From SHLJ01 sp041618535 (GTDB taxonomy: Bacteria > Bacteroidota > Bacteroidia > Flavobacteriales > Flavobacteriaceae), in assembly GCA_041618535.1 (NCBI GenBank), contig JBFKFP010000001.1:1-64000 (forward strand): a stretch of 64,000 nucleotides of DNA. The letters are read 5' to 3'. Position 1 is the stretch's first letter; each line of letters begins with the position of its first letter. The notes under the pieces are model-generated. The model was not told where the DNA came from. It was given only the letters and a program-made list of their open reading frames with translations, and searched no databases. A program made the translations under genes and the position numbers. Below are positions 1 to 9,487 of this stretch, in pieces.

Positions 1-330
1 GCCATCGATCTTAGCTTCCTTCAACAGTTCGTCTAATTTCTTAGATAGCAGACTTTCTGCATCCTTGGGTGAATCTGTTTTGTCTTTTTTCTTACCACCT
101 GCTAATTCGGGGTAAACTAAAGACCAATCCAAATCATCATCTACTGATTCGAAAGCCGAGATCGCGAAGATGATAGCTTCAGTTACAAGACCTATCGTCA
201 ACATAACGTTTCCGGTCAGGGGTCCGAGTTCGAAATGGATAATCTTAAATAATGCACCAATAATAACTATTGACGCTCCAAGTCCATAAGCCATGTTCAT
301 GAACTTTTTTTCTGCTCTTGATTGTGCCAT
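1..330 (-). CDS. gldL: Gliding motility / type IX secretion protein GldL (3' end cut off)
   Basis: The first 110 residues of GldL, the inner-membrane protein that with GldM forms the proton-driven motor of the type IX secretion system and gliding machinery. The N-terminus begins MAQSRAEKKFMNMAYGLGAS and shows two hydrophobic segments (roughly residues 13-32 and 38-58), as expected for GldL, followed by the start of the cytoplasmic Lys/Glu-rich part. The gene runs off the left edge. It lies 43 bases downstream of gldK on the same strand, the known gldK-gldL-gldM-gldN order, so gldM and gldN should lie beyond position 1. Confidence 0.93.
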   Translation of the reverse strand, partial: MAQSRAEKKFMNMAYGLGASIVIIGALFKIIHFELGPLTGNVMLTIGLVTEAIIFAISAFESVDDDLDWSLVYPELAGGKKKDKTDSPKDAESLLSKKLDELLKEAKIDG

Positions 331-340
331 AATAATTGTT

Positions 341-359
341 TTAAGTTAAGTTAAGTTAA
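341..359. repeat. Pentanucleotide tandem repeat TTAAG between gldK and gldL
   Basis: Three TTAAG units followed by TTAA fill the short spacer between the gldK stop and the gldL start. No promoter or terminator is visible here, so the two genes are probably cotranscribed. A change in repeat number could alter spacing to the gldL start, but nothing shows that it varies. Confidence 0.6.
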
Positions 360-373
360 TATCTAAAGTTATA

Positions 374-1771
374 TCAATTTCTCTTTTTCCTGGATTTTGT
401 ATTGAAACCAGGTCCGCCTGCATTGGCGGTAATGTCTGTACCCATGTAATCCTGAACGGTTCTGAAGCCGATATAGCTTCGTGCCGAATCAGCATATTCA
501 TAATCTCTGGTACTGACCTGAAGGAAATAAGCAACGTCCTTCCATGATCCACCGCGTACAACTTTGCGCTCATTCTCCTCGTCATTCAGACTAGGATTGA
601 ATGTAGCAGTATATTCATAAGAATTGGGGTCGTAAGATGAATGTACCCATTCAGATACATTTCCGGCCATATTATACAAGTTGTAGTCGTTTGGCTCATA
701 AGAGTCCGCTTCTACAGTATAAAGTGCCTGATCTGCCGCATAGTCACCGCGCAAGGGCTTGAAATTAGCCATGAAACAACCGCGATCGTTCTTGGCATAA
801 GGGCCTCCCCACGGGAAGGTTGCGCCTTGCAATCCACCTCTGGCCGCGTATTCCCACTCAGCCTCTGAAGGAAGCCTGTAAGAATTCACGAACTGGCGAT
901 CTCTTGACTTTTGGTAAGCATTGTGATATAATGTCCTCCACTGACAGAAGGCTTTAGCCTGCTTCCAGGAAACACCAACTACAGGATAATCACCGTAGGC
1001 ATCATGCCAGAAGTAATCATTGTGCATGGGTTCGTTATATGAATAGCTGAAATCGCGAATCCAAACCGTTGTATCGGGATAAATCTCAACCTCTTCGGTC
1101 AGGATAACATCACTTCTCGACAATTCTTTGTACTTGGCCGCTGTTTCGATATCCATGTACTTATACTGGAACTGGAACTTCGAAACATCCCAGGTACGCT
1201 GACCATTATAAGACTCTTCAATGGGAAGATACATGGTATCCATGATCTCGGCATAGTATTCATCAGGATATTCATCAGTATCAAAGATAAGATCAACATC
1301 CTGGTTGAGCTTCCTTCCTTCGTAACCCGTTGGACCCATACCACTGTAATTGTCAAGCATATATTTTTCATATACGCTCAGATTAGCCGTATCGGCATCC
1401 TTAAATGCGAATTCGCCGGTACCACCATCTCCTGGTGTAAGACCGTACTCGTCTGCGATAATGGCTAATTTCGTTCGGATGATAGAATCTCGAACCCAGT
1501 TAACGAACTGGCGGTATTCACTGTTGGTTATCTCAGTCTCATCCATATAAAAGGCCCGAACTGTAACTGTTTTGGTCGGTGCGTTTTGAACACCGGCTAA
1601 ATCGTCATCAGACTTACCCATTATGAAGGCCCCACCGGGAACAAGTTCCATCCCATAAGGCTTTTCTGGATGCCACTTTTTTCCTTTAACTCCGACAAGC
1701 TGGCCGCGATCTCCGCGACCACAGCTCACCAATAAAGCTAAAACTGCGGTTAGTAAAACAAACTTCTTCAT
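374..1771 (-). CDS. gldK: Gliding motility lipoprotein GldK (T9SS ring component)
   Basis: Outer-membrane lipoprotein of the type IX secretion system; GldK/PorK forms a periplasmic ring with GldN/PorN. The chosen start gives MKKFVLLTAVLALLVSCGRG, a lipoprotein signal with lipobox LVSC; an in-frame ATG four codons upstream (1783) is possible but gives a less typical signal. The body has the formylglycine-generating-enzyme (SUMF1) fold seen in GldK: GGAFIMGKSDDD, FYMDETEITNSEYRQFV, YRLPSEAEWEYAARGG and the C-terminal NMAGNVSEWV and VRGGSWKD motifs. Length is 465 residues, normal for GldK. A good -33/-7 promoter lies about 50 bases upstream, so the gld cluster starts a transcript here. Confidence 0.95.
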   Translation of the reverse strand: MKKFVLLTAVLALLVSCGRGDRGQLVGVKGKKWHPEKPYGMELVPGGAFIMGKSDDDLAGVQNAPTKTVTVRAFYMDETEITNSEYRQFVNWVRDSIIRTKLAIIADEYGLTPGDGGTGEFAFKDADTANLSVYEKYMLDNYSGMGPTGYEGRKLNQDVDLIFDTDEYPDEYYAEIMDTMYLPIEESYNGQRTWDVSKFQFQYKYMDIETAAKYKELSRSDVILTEEVEIYPDTTVWIRDFSYSYNEPMHNDYFWHDAYGDYPVVGVSWKQAKAFCQWRTLYHNAYQKSRDRQFVNSYRLPSEAEWEYAARGGLQGATFPWGGPYAKNDRGCFMANFKPLRGDYAADQALYTVEADSYEPNDYNLYNMAGNVSEWVHSSYDPNSYEYTATFNPSLNDEENERKVVRGGSWKDVAYFLQVSTRDYEYADSARSYIGFRTVQDYMGTDITANAGGPGFNTKSRKKRN

Positions 1772-1819
1772 ATACATAAACACGAGGTTAATTAATGTGA
1801 TTTGTCAAATTCAAGGCTC

Positions 1820-1850
1820 CAAACATATTCCTTATTTTCCAAAAAAACAA
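1820..1850 (-). promoter_or_regulatory. Bacteroidetes-type promoter of gldK
   Basis: On the minus strand TTG (1850-1848) is followed after 20 bases by TATGTTTG (1827-1820), a perfect match to the -7 consensus TANNTTTG. It gives a 5' UTR of roughly 40 bases before the gldK start at 1771. Confidence 0.65.
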
Positions 1851-1927
1851 CTTTTTAAACGAAAAAATTGCATTTTATCCTAAAAAAATGCATTTCGTCG
1901 ATGTTTTTGAGGTTGATCGACCCTCTA

Positions 1928-3094
1928 TTAGATACTGTTTTTCTTGAACGCTTTATACCATCTTTCAGGTATTTTTCCGTTCGTTGCATCCACATAATCA
2001 TCGTGCATGCAAGGTAATAACGTGTGCCTTTTTAATTTATTATTAACATTTGGCAAAAATGGAATTTCTATCCACCACCTCCCGGTTTTCACGCTTTTAT
2101 GGAAGAATAGCTCATCGTCATCAATGAGCACTGTATACCTCTGATAATTACGATCATTTTCGAAATCATCATCAGATATCCGGCAATTGACGCCTTCAAT
2201 AAAATACCAGATCATCTGGGCGATAAGCCCTGATGTTTGTTCGTCGTCCTGTGACGGGCAATATTCAAATATTCCGAAAGAAGAAACCTTGTTACTAATA
2301 CCGGCATAACGTGAAATGGTGCATATTTCACGTCCATCAAATCCATTAGGAGAGAACTTTTGACGGCTGCTTAATTCGGCTCCCCTTATACTTCTCATGT
2401 CCAGGCTCACGATATTGGCATCCCTTAAAACAGGCTCAACCGTGGCAATATTAGCATGGATCTCCCCCAGCCTGTAAGCCTCGAAATAGAGTTTTTCCAT
2501 CAGGTCAATCTCTTCCTGGGAATTGAAATATGTTTGATAACCTACAGTTGCATAATTGAAGAGATTGTAAGGTTGTTCCATTATTATTTTTCCCAGAAAG
2601 CTCCTGTTATTGATTGGTTTGGATGAATCACCCAAATCGAAAAAGCTATCGACATTGGTGATGTTTACCATTGGGATCATATCGTCATAGGCCCGGTAAA
2701 TGGCATAAGTCAAGTCCTGGCTACCTCCAAGGACCACAGGAATGATGTTTAATTTAAGAAGATCGGTTACCGTACTTCTTAAGGCATAGTAAGTATCCTC
2801 TACAGTCTCACCTGGAAGAATATCTCCCAAATCTGCTATTGTTGTAAACCAGTTCCCAGGATATAAGGAGTATAAGGACTTTCGTATTTCATCGAACTGA
2901 ATCTCCTGGCCCATATAGTCCACATCATTCCTTAATTCCGGCACACCAATGATTGCCAGATTCACTCCATCCAGATCTGGAACGCCTAGTTGCGACGAAT
3001 GAATCCTCACCTGTTTCCCCAGGACCTGAGCGGAATGTAATTCGTTATGAGCTAATACACGGTCCTGAACAGGTGAGAGAAAACTAAAGTTCAT
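1928..3094 (-). CDS. Arginase/formimidoylglutamase-fold protein, probably not a normal enzyme
   Basis: A 388-residue member of the ureohydrolase (arginase, agmatinase, formimidoylglutamase) superfamily. The three metal-binding motifs can be located but are altered: GGDHS is GGSQD (123-127), DAHAD is DSFFD (149-153) and SxDxD is SLDMR (230-234). Three of the six usual manganese ligands are therefore absent, and arginase-like hydrolysis looks unlikely. It sits between topA (stop at 3098, 3-base gap) and gldK on the same strand, a neighbourhood known from Flavobacteria where the gene is often labelled formimidoylglutamase. No histidine-degradation genes are nearby, so a housekeeping or T9SS-linked role is as plausible as catabolism. 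Confidence 0.75.
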   Translation of the reverse strand: MNFSFLSPVQDRVLAHNELHSAQVLGKQVRIHSSQLGVPDLDGVNLAIIGVPELRNDVDYMGQEIQFDEIRKSLYSLYPGNWFTTIADLGDILPGETVEDTYYALRSTVTDLLKLNIIPVVLGGSQDLTYAIYRAYDDMIPMVNITNVDSFFDLGDSSKPINNRSFLGKIIMEQPYNLFNYATVGYQTYFNSQEEIDLMEKLYFEAYRLGEIHANIATVEPVLRDANIVSLDMRSIRGAELSSRQKFSPNGFDGREICTISRYAGISNKVSSFGIFEYCPSQDDEQTSGLIAQMIWYFIEGVNCRISDDDFENDRNYQRYTVLIDDDELFFHKSVKTGRWWIEIPFLPNVNNKLKRHTLLPCMHDDYVDATNGKIPERWYKAFKKNSI

Positions 3095-3097
3095 TTG

Positions 3098-5587
3098 CTA
3101 ATTTTTTTTAGTGCTGGTGGTTTTCCTTGATGTTCTTTTCTTAGGAGAGTGTTTTTCGATCAGCTCATTTGCCTCTTCAACGGTCATTTTAGAAACATCA
3201 ACCTTTTTATCTAATTCTAATTTCTTTTTACCTTTTATTATATGGTGTCTTCCCCATCTGGCTTTTTCAACCCTTATTCCTTCCTCTTCCCAATTATGGA
3301 CCAATTTTTCCTTGTCTTTCCTTAATTTGGTTTCGATCAACTCGACGATTTCATCACCGCTAAGATTGTCCCAATCGTACTTTTTACCAACATTGATAAA
3401 CATATTGTTCCACTTGATGAATGGTCCGAAGCGTCCTTTACCCTTGACAACCGGCATTTCCTTATACATATATACAGGTGCGTCTGCTTTTCGCTTTTCT
3501 TCGATGAGTATAAGGGCATCATCCAAATCGACGCTCATGGGATTCATTCCTTTGGGGAGGGAAATAAAGGTTTTGCCATGACGTACGTAAGGACCGTATC
3601 GACCATTGTTCACCTCCACTTCCTGGCCTTCAAATTCACCCAGGGATTTCGGTAATTTAAAAAGATCCATGGCCTCTTCATAGGTGATGGTATTTAATTG
3701 TTGGTCCGGGGTTAAGCTGGCAAACAATGGCTTCTCATCGTCATCTACAGTTCCTATCTGAACCATGGGTCCAAACTTTCCTAATTTAACGCTAACCTGT
3801 CTACCGCTATCCGGGTCAACTCCCAAAACACGTTCTCCTGACTCTCGCTCCGCATTTTCATGAACCTCTTCAACCTGAGGATGAAACTCTTTATAGAAGC
3901 TGCGCATCATCTCGGTCCAATCCTCTTTACCATCGGCAATGTCATCAAAATCCTCTTCCACCTTAGCGGTAAAATGGTAATCCATGATATGTTCAAAATG
4001 GTTCACCAGGAAATCGGTAACTATGAACCCTATATCGGTTGGGACAAGTTTCCCCTTGTCCGATCCTACTTTTTCCTTTAAGACCTTTTCCTTGATACCC
4101 CCGTTTTTCAACACGAACTGGGTGTAAGGGCGTTCCTGGCCTTCAACATTTCCCTTTTCAACATATCCCCTGTTCTGAATAGTTGAAATGGTAGGCGCGT
4201 AAGTAGAGGGCCTGCCAATACCGAGTTCTTCGAGTTTTTTAACCAACGATGCTTCGGTGTATCTGTATGGCGGCCTGCTGTAACGTTCTGTAGCGGTCAC
4301 ATAATTATTGAACAATTTCTGATCTTCAGTCAAAGCCGGCAGCATTCCCTCCTGCTCCAGCTCTTCATCATCAGTGCCCTCGAGGTATACCTTCAGAAAG
4401 CCGTCAAACAGAATAACTTCTCCGTTTGCTGAAAATCTTTCATCAAAACTGGGAGAACCGATCTGAACATTAGTCCGTTCCAGTTTCGCCTTGCTCATCT
4501 GGGAGGCAATAGCCCGTTTCCAGATCAATTCATAAAGCCTTACCTGGTCTCTTTCCGCATTGATGGTCTGCTTGGAGAAGTCGGTTGGCCTGATGGCCTC
4601 GTGAGCTTCCTGGGCCCCCTTGGCTTTACTGCTGTAATTTTTTGGTGAGCTATATTTATTGCCATATTGTTTTTTGATCTCGGCTTCCGCTCCTTTCCTC
4701 GCTTCATCAGACAGGTTCGTACTGTCTGTCCTCATGTAGGTGATCAGCCCCGATTCATATAATCTCTGGGCCATAGCCATGGTCTTACTGACAGAGAAAT
4801 ACAATTTTCGCGAAGCTTCCTGCTGAAGTGTTGAAGTGGTAAAGGGTGCCGCCGCCGTTTTCGTTGCTGGTTTCTTCTGAAGGGATGTAACCGAATAGGT
4901 AGTCTGAACATTCTTTTTCAGGAAGGCCTCGGCCTCATCTCTTGTTTTGAAGTTCTGAGGCAACCTTGCTTTGAGGAGCTGGCCTTCATCCGTCCTGAAC
5001 TCCGCATCAACCCGGAAGGTCGCTTCGGGGTTAAACTTTTCGATTTCGCGCTCGCGCTCAACTATAAGCCTGACCGAAACAGACTGAACACGACCGGCAG
5101 AAAGACCGCTTTTGATCTTTCTCCAAAGTACAGGGCTGAGCTCATAACCCACTATACGGTCTAGCACGCGCCTGGCTTGCTGGGCGTCAACAAGGTTGTA
5201 ATCTATTCCCCTTGGATTCTCGATCGCCTTCTGAATGGCAGTTTTAGTTATTTCGTGAAAGACGATCCTTTTGATCTTCTCCTTATCCAGTTTTAAAATT
5301 TCTGCTAAATGCCAGGCAATGGCCTCCCCTTCCCGGTCTTCATCACTTGCCAGCCAGACTATATCCGCTTTTTTGGCGAGTTCCTTTAGCTTTTTTACAA
5401 CGGCTTTCTTATCACTGGAGATCTTATAATTGGGTTTGAAATCGCGGTCCACATCAACCCCCAGTTCCTTAGACGGAAGGTCGGCTATATGACCAAAGCT
5501 CGACTCGACTTTGAAATCTTTACCTAAGAATTTCTCGATCGTTCTGGCTTTTGCCGGTGACTCAACGATGACTAAATTTTTTGCCAT
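3098..5587 (-). CDS. topA: DNA topoisomerase I (type IA)
   Basis: Relaxes negatively supercoiled DNA through a 5'-phosphotyrosine intermediate. The Toprim domain starts at MAKNLVIVESPAKARTIEKF with Glu9 and the SDEDREGE motif (81-88); the catalytic tyrosine is Tyr284 in LITYMRTDST. The 829-residue protein has several C-terminal repeats (around GEFEGQEVEVNNGRYGPYV, KGRFGPFIKW, KARWGRHHIIKG) in place of the tetra-cysteine zinc fingers of E. coli TopA, and ends in a Lys/Arg/Ser-rich tail. It is the first gene of a minus-strand run with the arginase-fold gene, and has its own -7 element. Confidence 0.97.
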   Translation of the reverse strand: MAKNLVIVESPAKARTIEKFLGKDFKVESSFGHIADLPSKELGVDVDRDFKPNYKISSDKKAVVKKLKELAKKADIVWLASDEDREGEAIAWHLAEILKLDKEKIKRIVFHEITKTAIQKAIENPRGIDYNLVDAQQARRVLDRIVGYELSPVLWRKIKSGLSAGRVQSVSVRLIVEREREIEKFNPEATFRVDAEFRTDEGQLLKARLPQNFKTRDEAEAFLKKNVQTTYSVTSLQKKPATKTAAAPFTTSTLQQEASRKLYFSVSKTMAMAQRLYESGLITYMRTDSTNLSDEARKGAEAEIKKQYGNKYSSPKNYSSKAKGAQEAHEAIRPTDFSKQTINAERDQVRLYELIWKRAIASQMSKAKLERTNVQIGSPSFDERFSANGEVILFDGFLKVYLEGTDDEELEQEGMLPALTEDQKLFNNYVTATERYSRPPYRYTEASLVKKLEELGIGRPSTYAPTISTIQNRGYVEKGNVEGQERPYTQFVLKNGGIKEKVLKEKVGSDKGKLVPTDIGFIVTDFLVNHFEHIMDYHFTAKVEEDFDDIADGKEDWTEMMRSFYKEFHPQVEEVHENAERESGERVLGVDPDSGRQVSVKLGKFGPMVQIGTVDDDEKPLFASLTPDQQLNTITYEEAMDLFKLPKSLGEFEGQEVEVNNGRYGPYVRHGKTFISLPKGMNPMSVDLDDALILIEEKRKADAPVYMYKEMPVVKGKGRFGPFIKWNNMFINVGKKYDWDNLSGDEIVELIETKLRKDKEKLVHNWEEEGIRVEKARWGRHHIIKGKKKLELDKKVDVSKMTVEEANELIEKHSPKKRTSRKTTSTKKN

Positions 5588-5607
5588 TACTTAATTTTTT
5601 GGAGGTA

Positions 5608-5615
5608 CAAATGTA
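5608..5615 (-). promoter_or_regulatory. -7 element of the topA promoter
   Basis: TACATTTG on the minus strand matches TANNTTTG exactly and sits about 20 bases upstream of the topA start at 5587. I see no clear -33 TTG at the right distance. Confidence 0.5.
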
Positions 5616-5806
5616 GATGATTTTTTTAACATCCATTATCCCAAGTTAAAAACCAAGATGTGACATGGACTGGTTCAGATTTATTTTAATATCTGATAAT
5701 CAATTACTTGAGAGCATAATTTTGCGATCTTAGGAATTCATAAACCACTGTCCCAGGCAACCACTTAGGTGCGGTCAGAATCCGGAGATAAGGAAATGAA
5801 AGCTCT

Positions 5807-6616
5807 TTAATCTAGATCTGAAACCCCGATTGCATCGATAGGATCCTGACTTTCATCAAAACCTATAACTTCTTTATAAATAAAATAGACAGGGTGATAA
5901 ACAAAAGCCGCGGTAAACAGGGAACCAATTCCACAGAGCAGGAATCCAACCGCTGAAGCAAGCAAGGAGGACACCATTATCAAACCAAATCCGATAAGCC
6001 ATTTCTTATTGCCCAGTTTAAAACTGCTGCTCACCATATCCCCTACTGACATCTCGGGATTGAATCCGAAGACAATTGAAAAAAACATCAGAGGTACAAT
6101 GAGATAGAAAATACCCAGCGTACTGACGAAAAATGTGGGGATTATAAGTGCGAGAACGATACCGTATAATACAACCGTAACAAGAACAAGCACCAGGGCC
6201 TTTGAAAGGTATTTGCCCTTCAGAAAGTAAAAAAAGTCATTGGTAAGAACATCCTTATCATGGTCAAACTTGTAGAGAATCCGGTAGAATGCAGCATAAA
6301 GACAGAGAGAAACCGCCGAAATAACCAATATTCCAATTATAAAGAATACAACTGCGAAAATGGAAAATCCGGCCAGAAAGCCCTCATAAGCGGCTGAATC
6401 AACATATCCGTCCTGTGATTCCGTAATGATCATCGCAACAAACGGCACATAGAAAATCAGGATGAAGGGAATGGTCATGGCAAAAATTATCAGTTGCAAA
6501 ATAAATCCCTGAATCCATGACTTCTTGAACAATTCCAATGAGTTTCCAAAGATTATCCCGAAGTCCAGATCGGGAGCCCTGTTGATTTTGTCATAGATAT
6601 AATCGCGTGTATTCAT
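5807..6616 (-). CDS. Multi-pass membrane protein of unknown function
   Basis: About 269 residues with roughly six hydrophobic segments, among them FILQLIIFAMTIPFILIFYV, SIFAVVFFIIGILVISAVSL, LVLVLVTVVLYGIVLALIIP and a C-terminal pair around LIGFGLIMVSSLLASAVGFL. Charged loops face the ends; no catalytic motif is recognisable. An ATG 18 codons upstream (6670) is open, but a -33/-7 promoter overlaps that extension, so 6616 (MNTRDYIYDKINRAPDLDFG) is the better start. It is transcribed divergently from miaB. I do not recognise the family securely. Confidence 0.75.
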   Translation of the reverse strand: MNTRDYIYDKINRAPDLDFGIIFGNSLELFKKSWIQGFILQLIIFAMTIPFILIFYVPFVAMIITESQDGYVDSAAYEGFLAGFSIFAVVFFIIGILVISAVSLCLYAAFYRILYKFDHDKDVLTNDFFYFLKGKYLSKALVLVLVTVVLYGIVLALIIPTFFVSTLGIFYLIVPLMFFSIVFGFNPEMSVGDMVSSSFKLGNKKWLIGFGLIMVSSLLASAVGFLLCGIGSLFTAAFVYHPVYFIYKEVIGFDESQDPIDAIGVSDLD

Positions 6617-6639
6617 AAAGTTGGTTTTTGGCTCTATCT

Positions 6640-6670
6640 CAAAGATACAGGAAAAACATCGAGGTTTCAA
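6640..6670 (-). promoter_or_regulatory. Promoter of the membrane-protein gene
   Basis: Minus strand: TTG (6670-6668), a 20-base spacer, then TATCTTTG (6647-6640), a perfect -7. The implied transcript start (about 6634) is downstream of the ATG at 6670, which fixes the start codon at 6616. Confidence 0.65.
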
Positions 6671-6686
6671 TGGTTGATTTAATAAT

Positions 6687-6701
6687 ATGACACTTTGTCA
6701 T
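6687..6701. promoter_or_regulatory. Inverted repeat over the -33 box of miaB
   Basis: ATGACA-CTT-TGTCAT is a perfect 6-base inverted repeat with a 3-base centre. It contains the TTTG -33 element of the miaB promoter and lies between two divergent promoters, which is where an operator would be expected. No regulator can be assigned. Confidence 0.4.
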
Positions 6702-6727
6702 AAAAACATAAAATAATCGTATCTTTG
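6694..6727 (+). promoter_or_regulatory. Promoter of miaB and the downstream cluster
   Basis: TTTG (6694-6697), a 22-base spacer, then TATCTTTG (6720-6727), a perfect -7 element. It predicts a 5' UTR of about 50 bases before the ATG at 6784. Confidence 0.65.
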
Positions 6728-6783
6728 CCGCTGCTCACGCAAAGGGCAAATTTTTTTGAAACCTTAGCTTTTCAATAGTTTTA

Positions 6784-8229
6784 ATGGAGAAGATAATAGA
6801 TGAAAATAAACAGGGTGAATACCTTATAGTTGAATCAAAATCAGGTAATTCCAGAAAACTCTTTATCGAGAGTTATGGTTGCCAGATGAATTTCAGTGAT
6901 AGTGAGATAGTAGCCTCAATCCTATCTGAAATGGGATACAATACCACTCAAAATCTTGAAGATGCCGATTTGGTTCTTGTCAACACCTGTTCCATTCGTG
7001 AAAAGGCCGAGCAGACTGTAAGAAAACGCCTTGAAAAATATAATGCTGTAAAACGCATAAACCCGGGGATGAAGATTGGAGTGCTGGGCTGCATGGCAGA
7101 ACGGCTTAAAAGCAAGTTCCTGGAGGAAGAGAAAATGGTTGATCTCGTTGTAGGCCCTGATGCCTATAAAGATCTGCCGAACCTATTGGCCGAGGTGGAT
7201 GAAGGAAGAAACGCGGTGAATGTGATTCTTTCAAAAGACGAGACTTATGGAGACATTTCACCCGTAAGGCTGGACTCAAACGGTGTATCGGCCTTTGTTT
7301 CAATCACGAGGGGCTGCGATAATATGTGTACTTTCTGTGTGGTTCCGTTCACCCGGGGACGGGAACGAAGCCGTGATCCTCAGAGTATTGTAAGCGAGGT
7401 AAATGACCTATGGAGCAAAGGTTACAAGGAGGTAACACTTTTGGGGCAAAACGTAGACAGCTACCTGTGGTATGGCGGTGGTTTGAAAAAGGACTACAAG
7501 CAGGCCAGCGAAATGCAGAAGGCCACAGCAGTGAACTTTGCACAACTCCTTGAAATGTGTGCACAGGCTCAGCCACAAATGCGATTTAGGTTTTCAACGT
7601 CCAATCCCCAGGACATGACACTTGATGTAATCGAGACCATGGCCAGGTACGATAATATCTGTAAATACATTCATCTCCCTGTTCAGAGCGGCAGCAATAA
7701 AATATTGAAAGCCATGAACAGGCAGCATACCCGAGAAGAGTATTTTGAACTCATCAACAATATCAGGCGGATAATTCCCGATTGTGCCATAAGCCAGGAC
7801 ATGATTGCCGGTTTCCCTACTGAAACGGAAGAGGATCACCGTGACACCCTGAGCCTGATGGAATATGTAAAATACGATTTTGGCTTTATGTTCGCCTACT
7901 CTGAGCGTCCGGGAACCATGGCTGCACGGAAATTGGAAGATGATGTCCCAATGGACATCAAAAAGCGACGGCTGAATGAGATCATTCAACTTCAGCAGAA
8001 GCACGGTCTTTATCGAACCCAACAGCACCTTGGAAAAACGGAAGAGGTCCTCATTGAAAAATCTTCAAAGAAATCGGATGCTCATTGGTCTGGCCGCAAT
8101 AGCCAAAATACAGTGGTGGTCTTCCCCAAGGAAAACTATAAAGTTGGAGAATTTGTAATGGTCAAGATCACCGATTGTACATCGGCGACACTAATAGGTG
8201 AGGCCGTGGGATATTCAGAAAACAATTAA
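6784..8229 (+). CDS. miaB: tRNA-2-methylthio-N6-dimethylallyladenosine synthase MiaB
   Basis: Radical-SAM methylthiotransferase that adds the 2-methylthio group to i6A37 of tRNAs. The N-terminal UPF0004 domain has the three auxiliary-cluster cysteines Cys33 (YGCQMN), Cys69 ([10 protein letters not shown]) and Cys103 (LGCMAER). The radical-SAM cluster is Cys178, Cys182, Cys185 in [10 protein letters not shown]. The C-terminus carries a TRAM domain (around [19 protein letters not shown] to the end). Its 481 residues are slightly longer than enteric MiaB because of an N-terminal extension. It is the first gene of a plus-strand run, 3 bases ahead of the sigma-54 activator gene. Confidence 0.97.
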   Translation: MEKIIDENKQGEYLIVESKSGNSRKLFIESYGCQMNFSDSEIVASILSEMGYNTTQNLEDADLVLVNTCSIREKAEQTVRKRLEKYNAVKRINPGMKIGVLGCMAERLKSKFLEEEKMVDLVVGPDAYKDLPNLLAEVDEGRNAVNVILSKDETYGDISPVRLDSNGVSAFVSITRGCDNMCTFCVVPFTRGRERSRDPQSIVSEVNDLWSKGYKEVTLLGQNVDSYLWYGGGLKKDYKQASEMQKATAVNFAQLLEMCAQAQPQMRFRFSTSNPQDMTLDVIETMARYDNICKYIHLPVQSGSNKILKAMNRQHTREEYFELINNIRRIIPDCAISQDMIAGFPTETEEDHRDTLSLMEYVKYDFGFMFAYSERPGTMAARKLEDDVPMDIKKRRLNEIIQLQQKHGLYRTQQHLGKTEEVLIEKSSKKSDAHWSGRNSQNTVVVFPKENYKVGEFVMVKITDCTSATLIGEAVGYSENN

Positions 8230-8232
8230 GCC

Positions 8233-9483
8233 ATGGAGTCTGTTCAAGCAATAAAACAACGTTTTGGCATCATAGGAAATGATCCCGGTCTTAACCGGGG
8301 AATTGAAAAAGCCATTCAGGTGGCCGCAACCGATATATCGGTTCTGGTCACAGGAGAAAGCGGGGTAGGTAAAGAATCCATACCAAAGATAATCCATCAA
8401 CTGTCTCACAGGAAACATGGAAAATATATTGCGGTTAACTGTGGTGCCATCCCTGAAGGCACGATCGACAGTGAGCTCTTCGGTCATGAGAAGGGTGCCT
8501 TTACAGGGGCAACTCAAACCCGTTCAGGTTACTTCGAGGTAGCCGATGGCGGAACGATCTTCCTTGATGAGGTTGGTGAACTTCCCCTTACCACCCAGGT
8601 ACGGCTGCTAAGGGTCCTTGAAAATGGTGAATTTATAAAGGTTGGCTCAAGCAAGGTTCAGAAGACCAATGTCCGGATTGTGGCCGCCACAAACCAGAAA
8701 ATGATTGACGCCATAAATAAAGGTAAATTCAGGGAAGATCTGTATTACAGGCTCAGCACGGTTGAGATCCACCTTCCGCCGCTTCGGGACAGGCAGGAAG
8801 ATATACATCTGCTGTTTAGAAAATTTGCAAGCGACTTCGCCTTAAAATATAAAATGCCGACAATCAGGTTATCTGATGATGCGGTCAATATGTTGCTCAA
8901 TTATCGATGGAGCGGGAATATCAGGCAATTGCGGAATGTGGCCGAGCAGGTTTCAGTGCTTGAGAAGGACAGGTCTATCGACAGCCAAACCCTGCGACAA
9001 TACCTTCCCGATGCCGGATCTAATCTGCCGGCCATAGTAAACAGGGAGAAAAAAGAAAGCGATTTCAGCAATGAAAGGGAGATTTTATATAAGGTGCTTT
9101 TCGATATGAAGAGTGACTTGAACGACCTGAAAAAATTAACCATGGAGTTGATGAAAAGCGGAAGTTCTCATGATGTTCAGCAAAAACACCAGGGTTTGAT
9201 CGAGAAGATATATGGAGAAGATGAAACCGAATCAAATGAAATGGAGGTCCTCCCGGTTACGCAATCAGAAGAAAAGAATCTTCCGGTAGTACCGCCCCAG
9301 CAGGATATGTTTGACTTCGCAGAAGAGATCGAAGAAGAGGAAACTCTTTCACTTCAGGACAAGGAATTAGAGCTAATTAAGAAATCATTAGAGCGCCATA
9401 AAGGAAAACGCAAGCTTGCTGCTCAGGAGCTGGGCATCAGCGAACGGACCCTTTACCGCAAGATCAAACAATACGATTTATAA
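8233..9483 (+). CDS. Sigma-54 interacting AAA+ transcriptional activator without a sensor domain
   Basis: A bacterial enhancer-binding protein that would use ATP to open sigma-54 promoters. The AAA+ core begins almost at once: Walker A GESGVGKE (41-48), the sigma-54 contact loop GAFTGA (88-93), Walker [10 protein letters not shown] (106-114) and the arginine-finger region [18 protein letters not shown] Fis-type helix-turn-helix ends the protein ([20 protein letters not shown]). There is no receiver, GAF or PAS domain. An acidic, low-complexity linker (about residues 255-370) separates core and HTH. It sits between miaB and lptE, a conserved flavobacterial arrangement. rpoN is not in the window. 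Confidence 0.92.
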   Translation: MESVQAIKQRFGIIGNDPGLNRGIEKAIQVAATDISVLVTGESGVGKESIPKIIHQLSHRKHGKYIAVNCGAIPEGTIDSELFGHEKGAFTGATQTRSGYFEVADGGTIFLDEVGELPLTTQVRLLRVLENGEFIKVGSSKVQKTNVRIVAATNQKMIDAINKGKFREDLYYRLSTVEIHLPPLRDRQEDIHLLFRKFASDFALKYKMPTIRLSDDAVNMLLNYRWSGNIRQLRNVAEQVSVLEKDRSIDSQTLRQYLPDAGSNLPAIVNREKKESDFSNEREILYKVLFDMKSDLNDLKKLTMELMKSGSSHDVQQKHQGLIEKIYGEDETESNEMEVLPVTQSEEKNLPVVPPQQDMFDFAEEIEEEETLSLQDKELELIKKSLERHKGKRKLAAQELGISERTLYRKIKQYDL

Positions 9484-9487
9484 GACT

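Noticed and set aside
1928..3094. Active formimidoylglutamase of histidine catabolism
   Set aside because: Three metal ligands are missing and no hut genes are nearby.
7594..8028. A 144-codon minus-strand frame opposite miaB
   Set aside because: Fully inside a well-supported radical-SAM gene, with no domain signal of its own.
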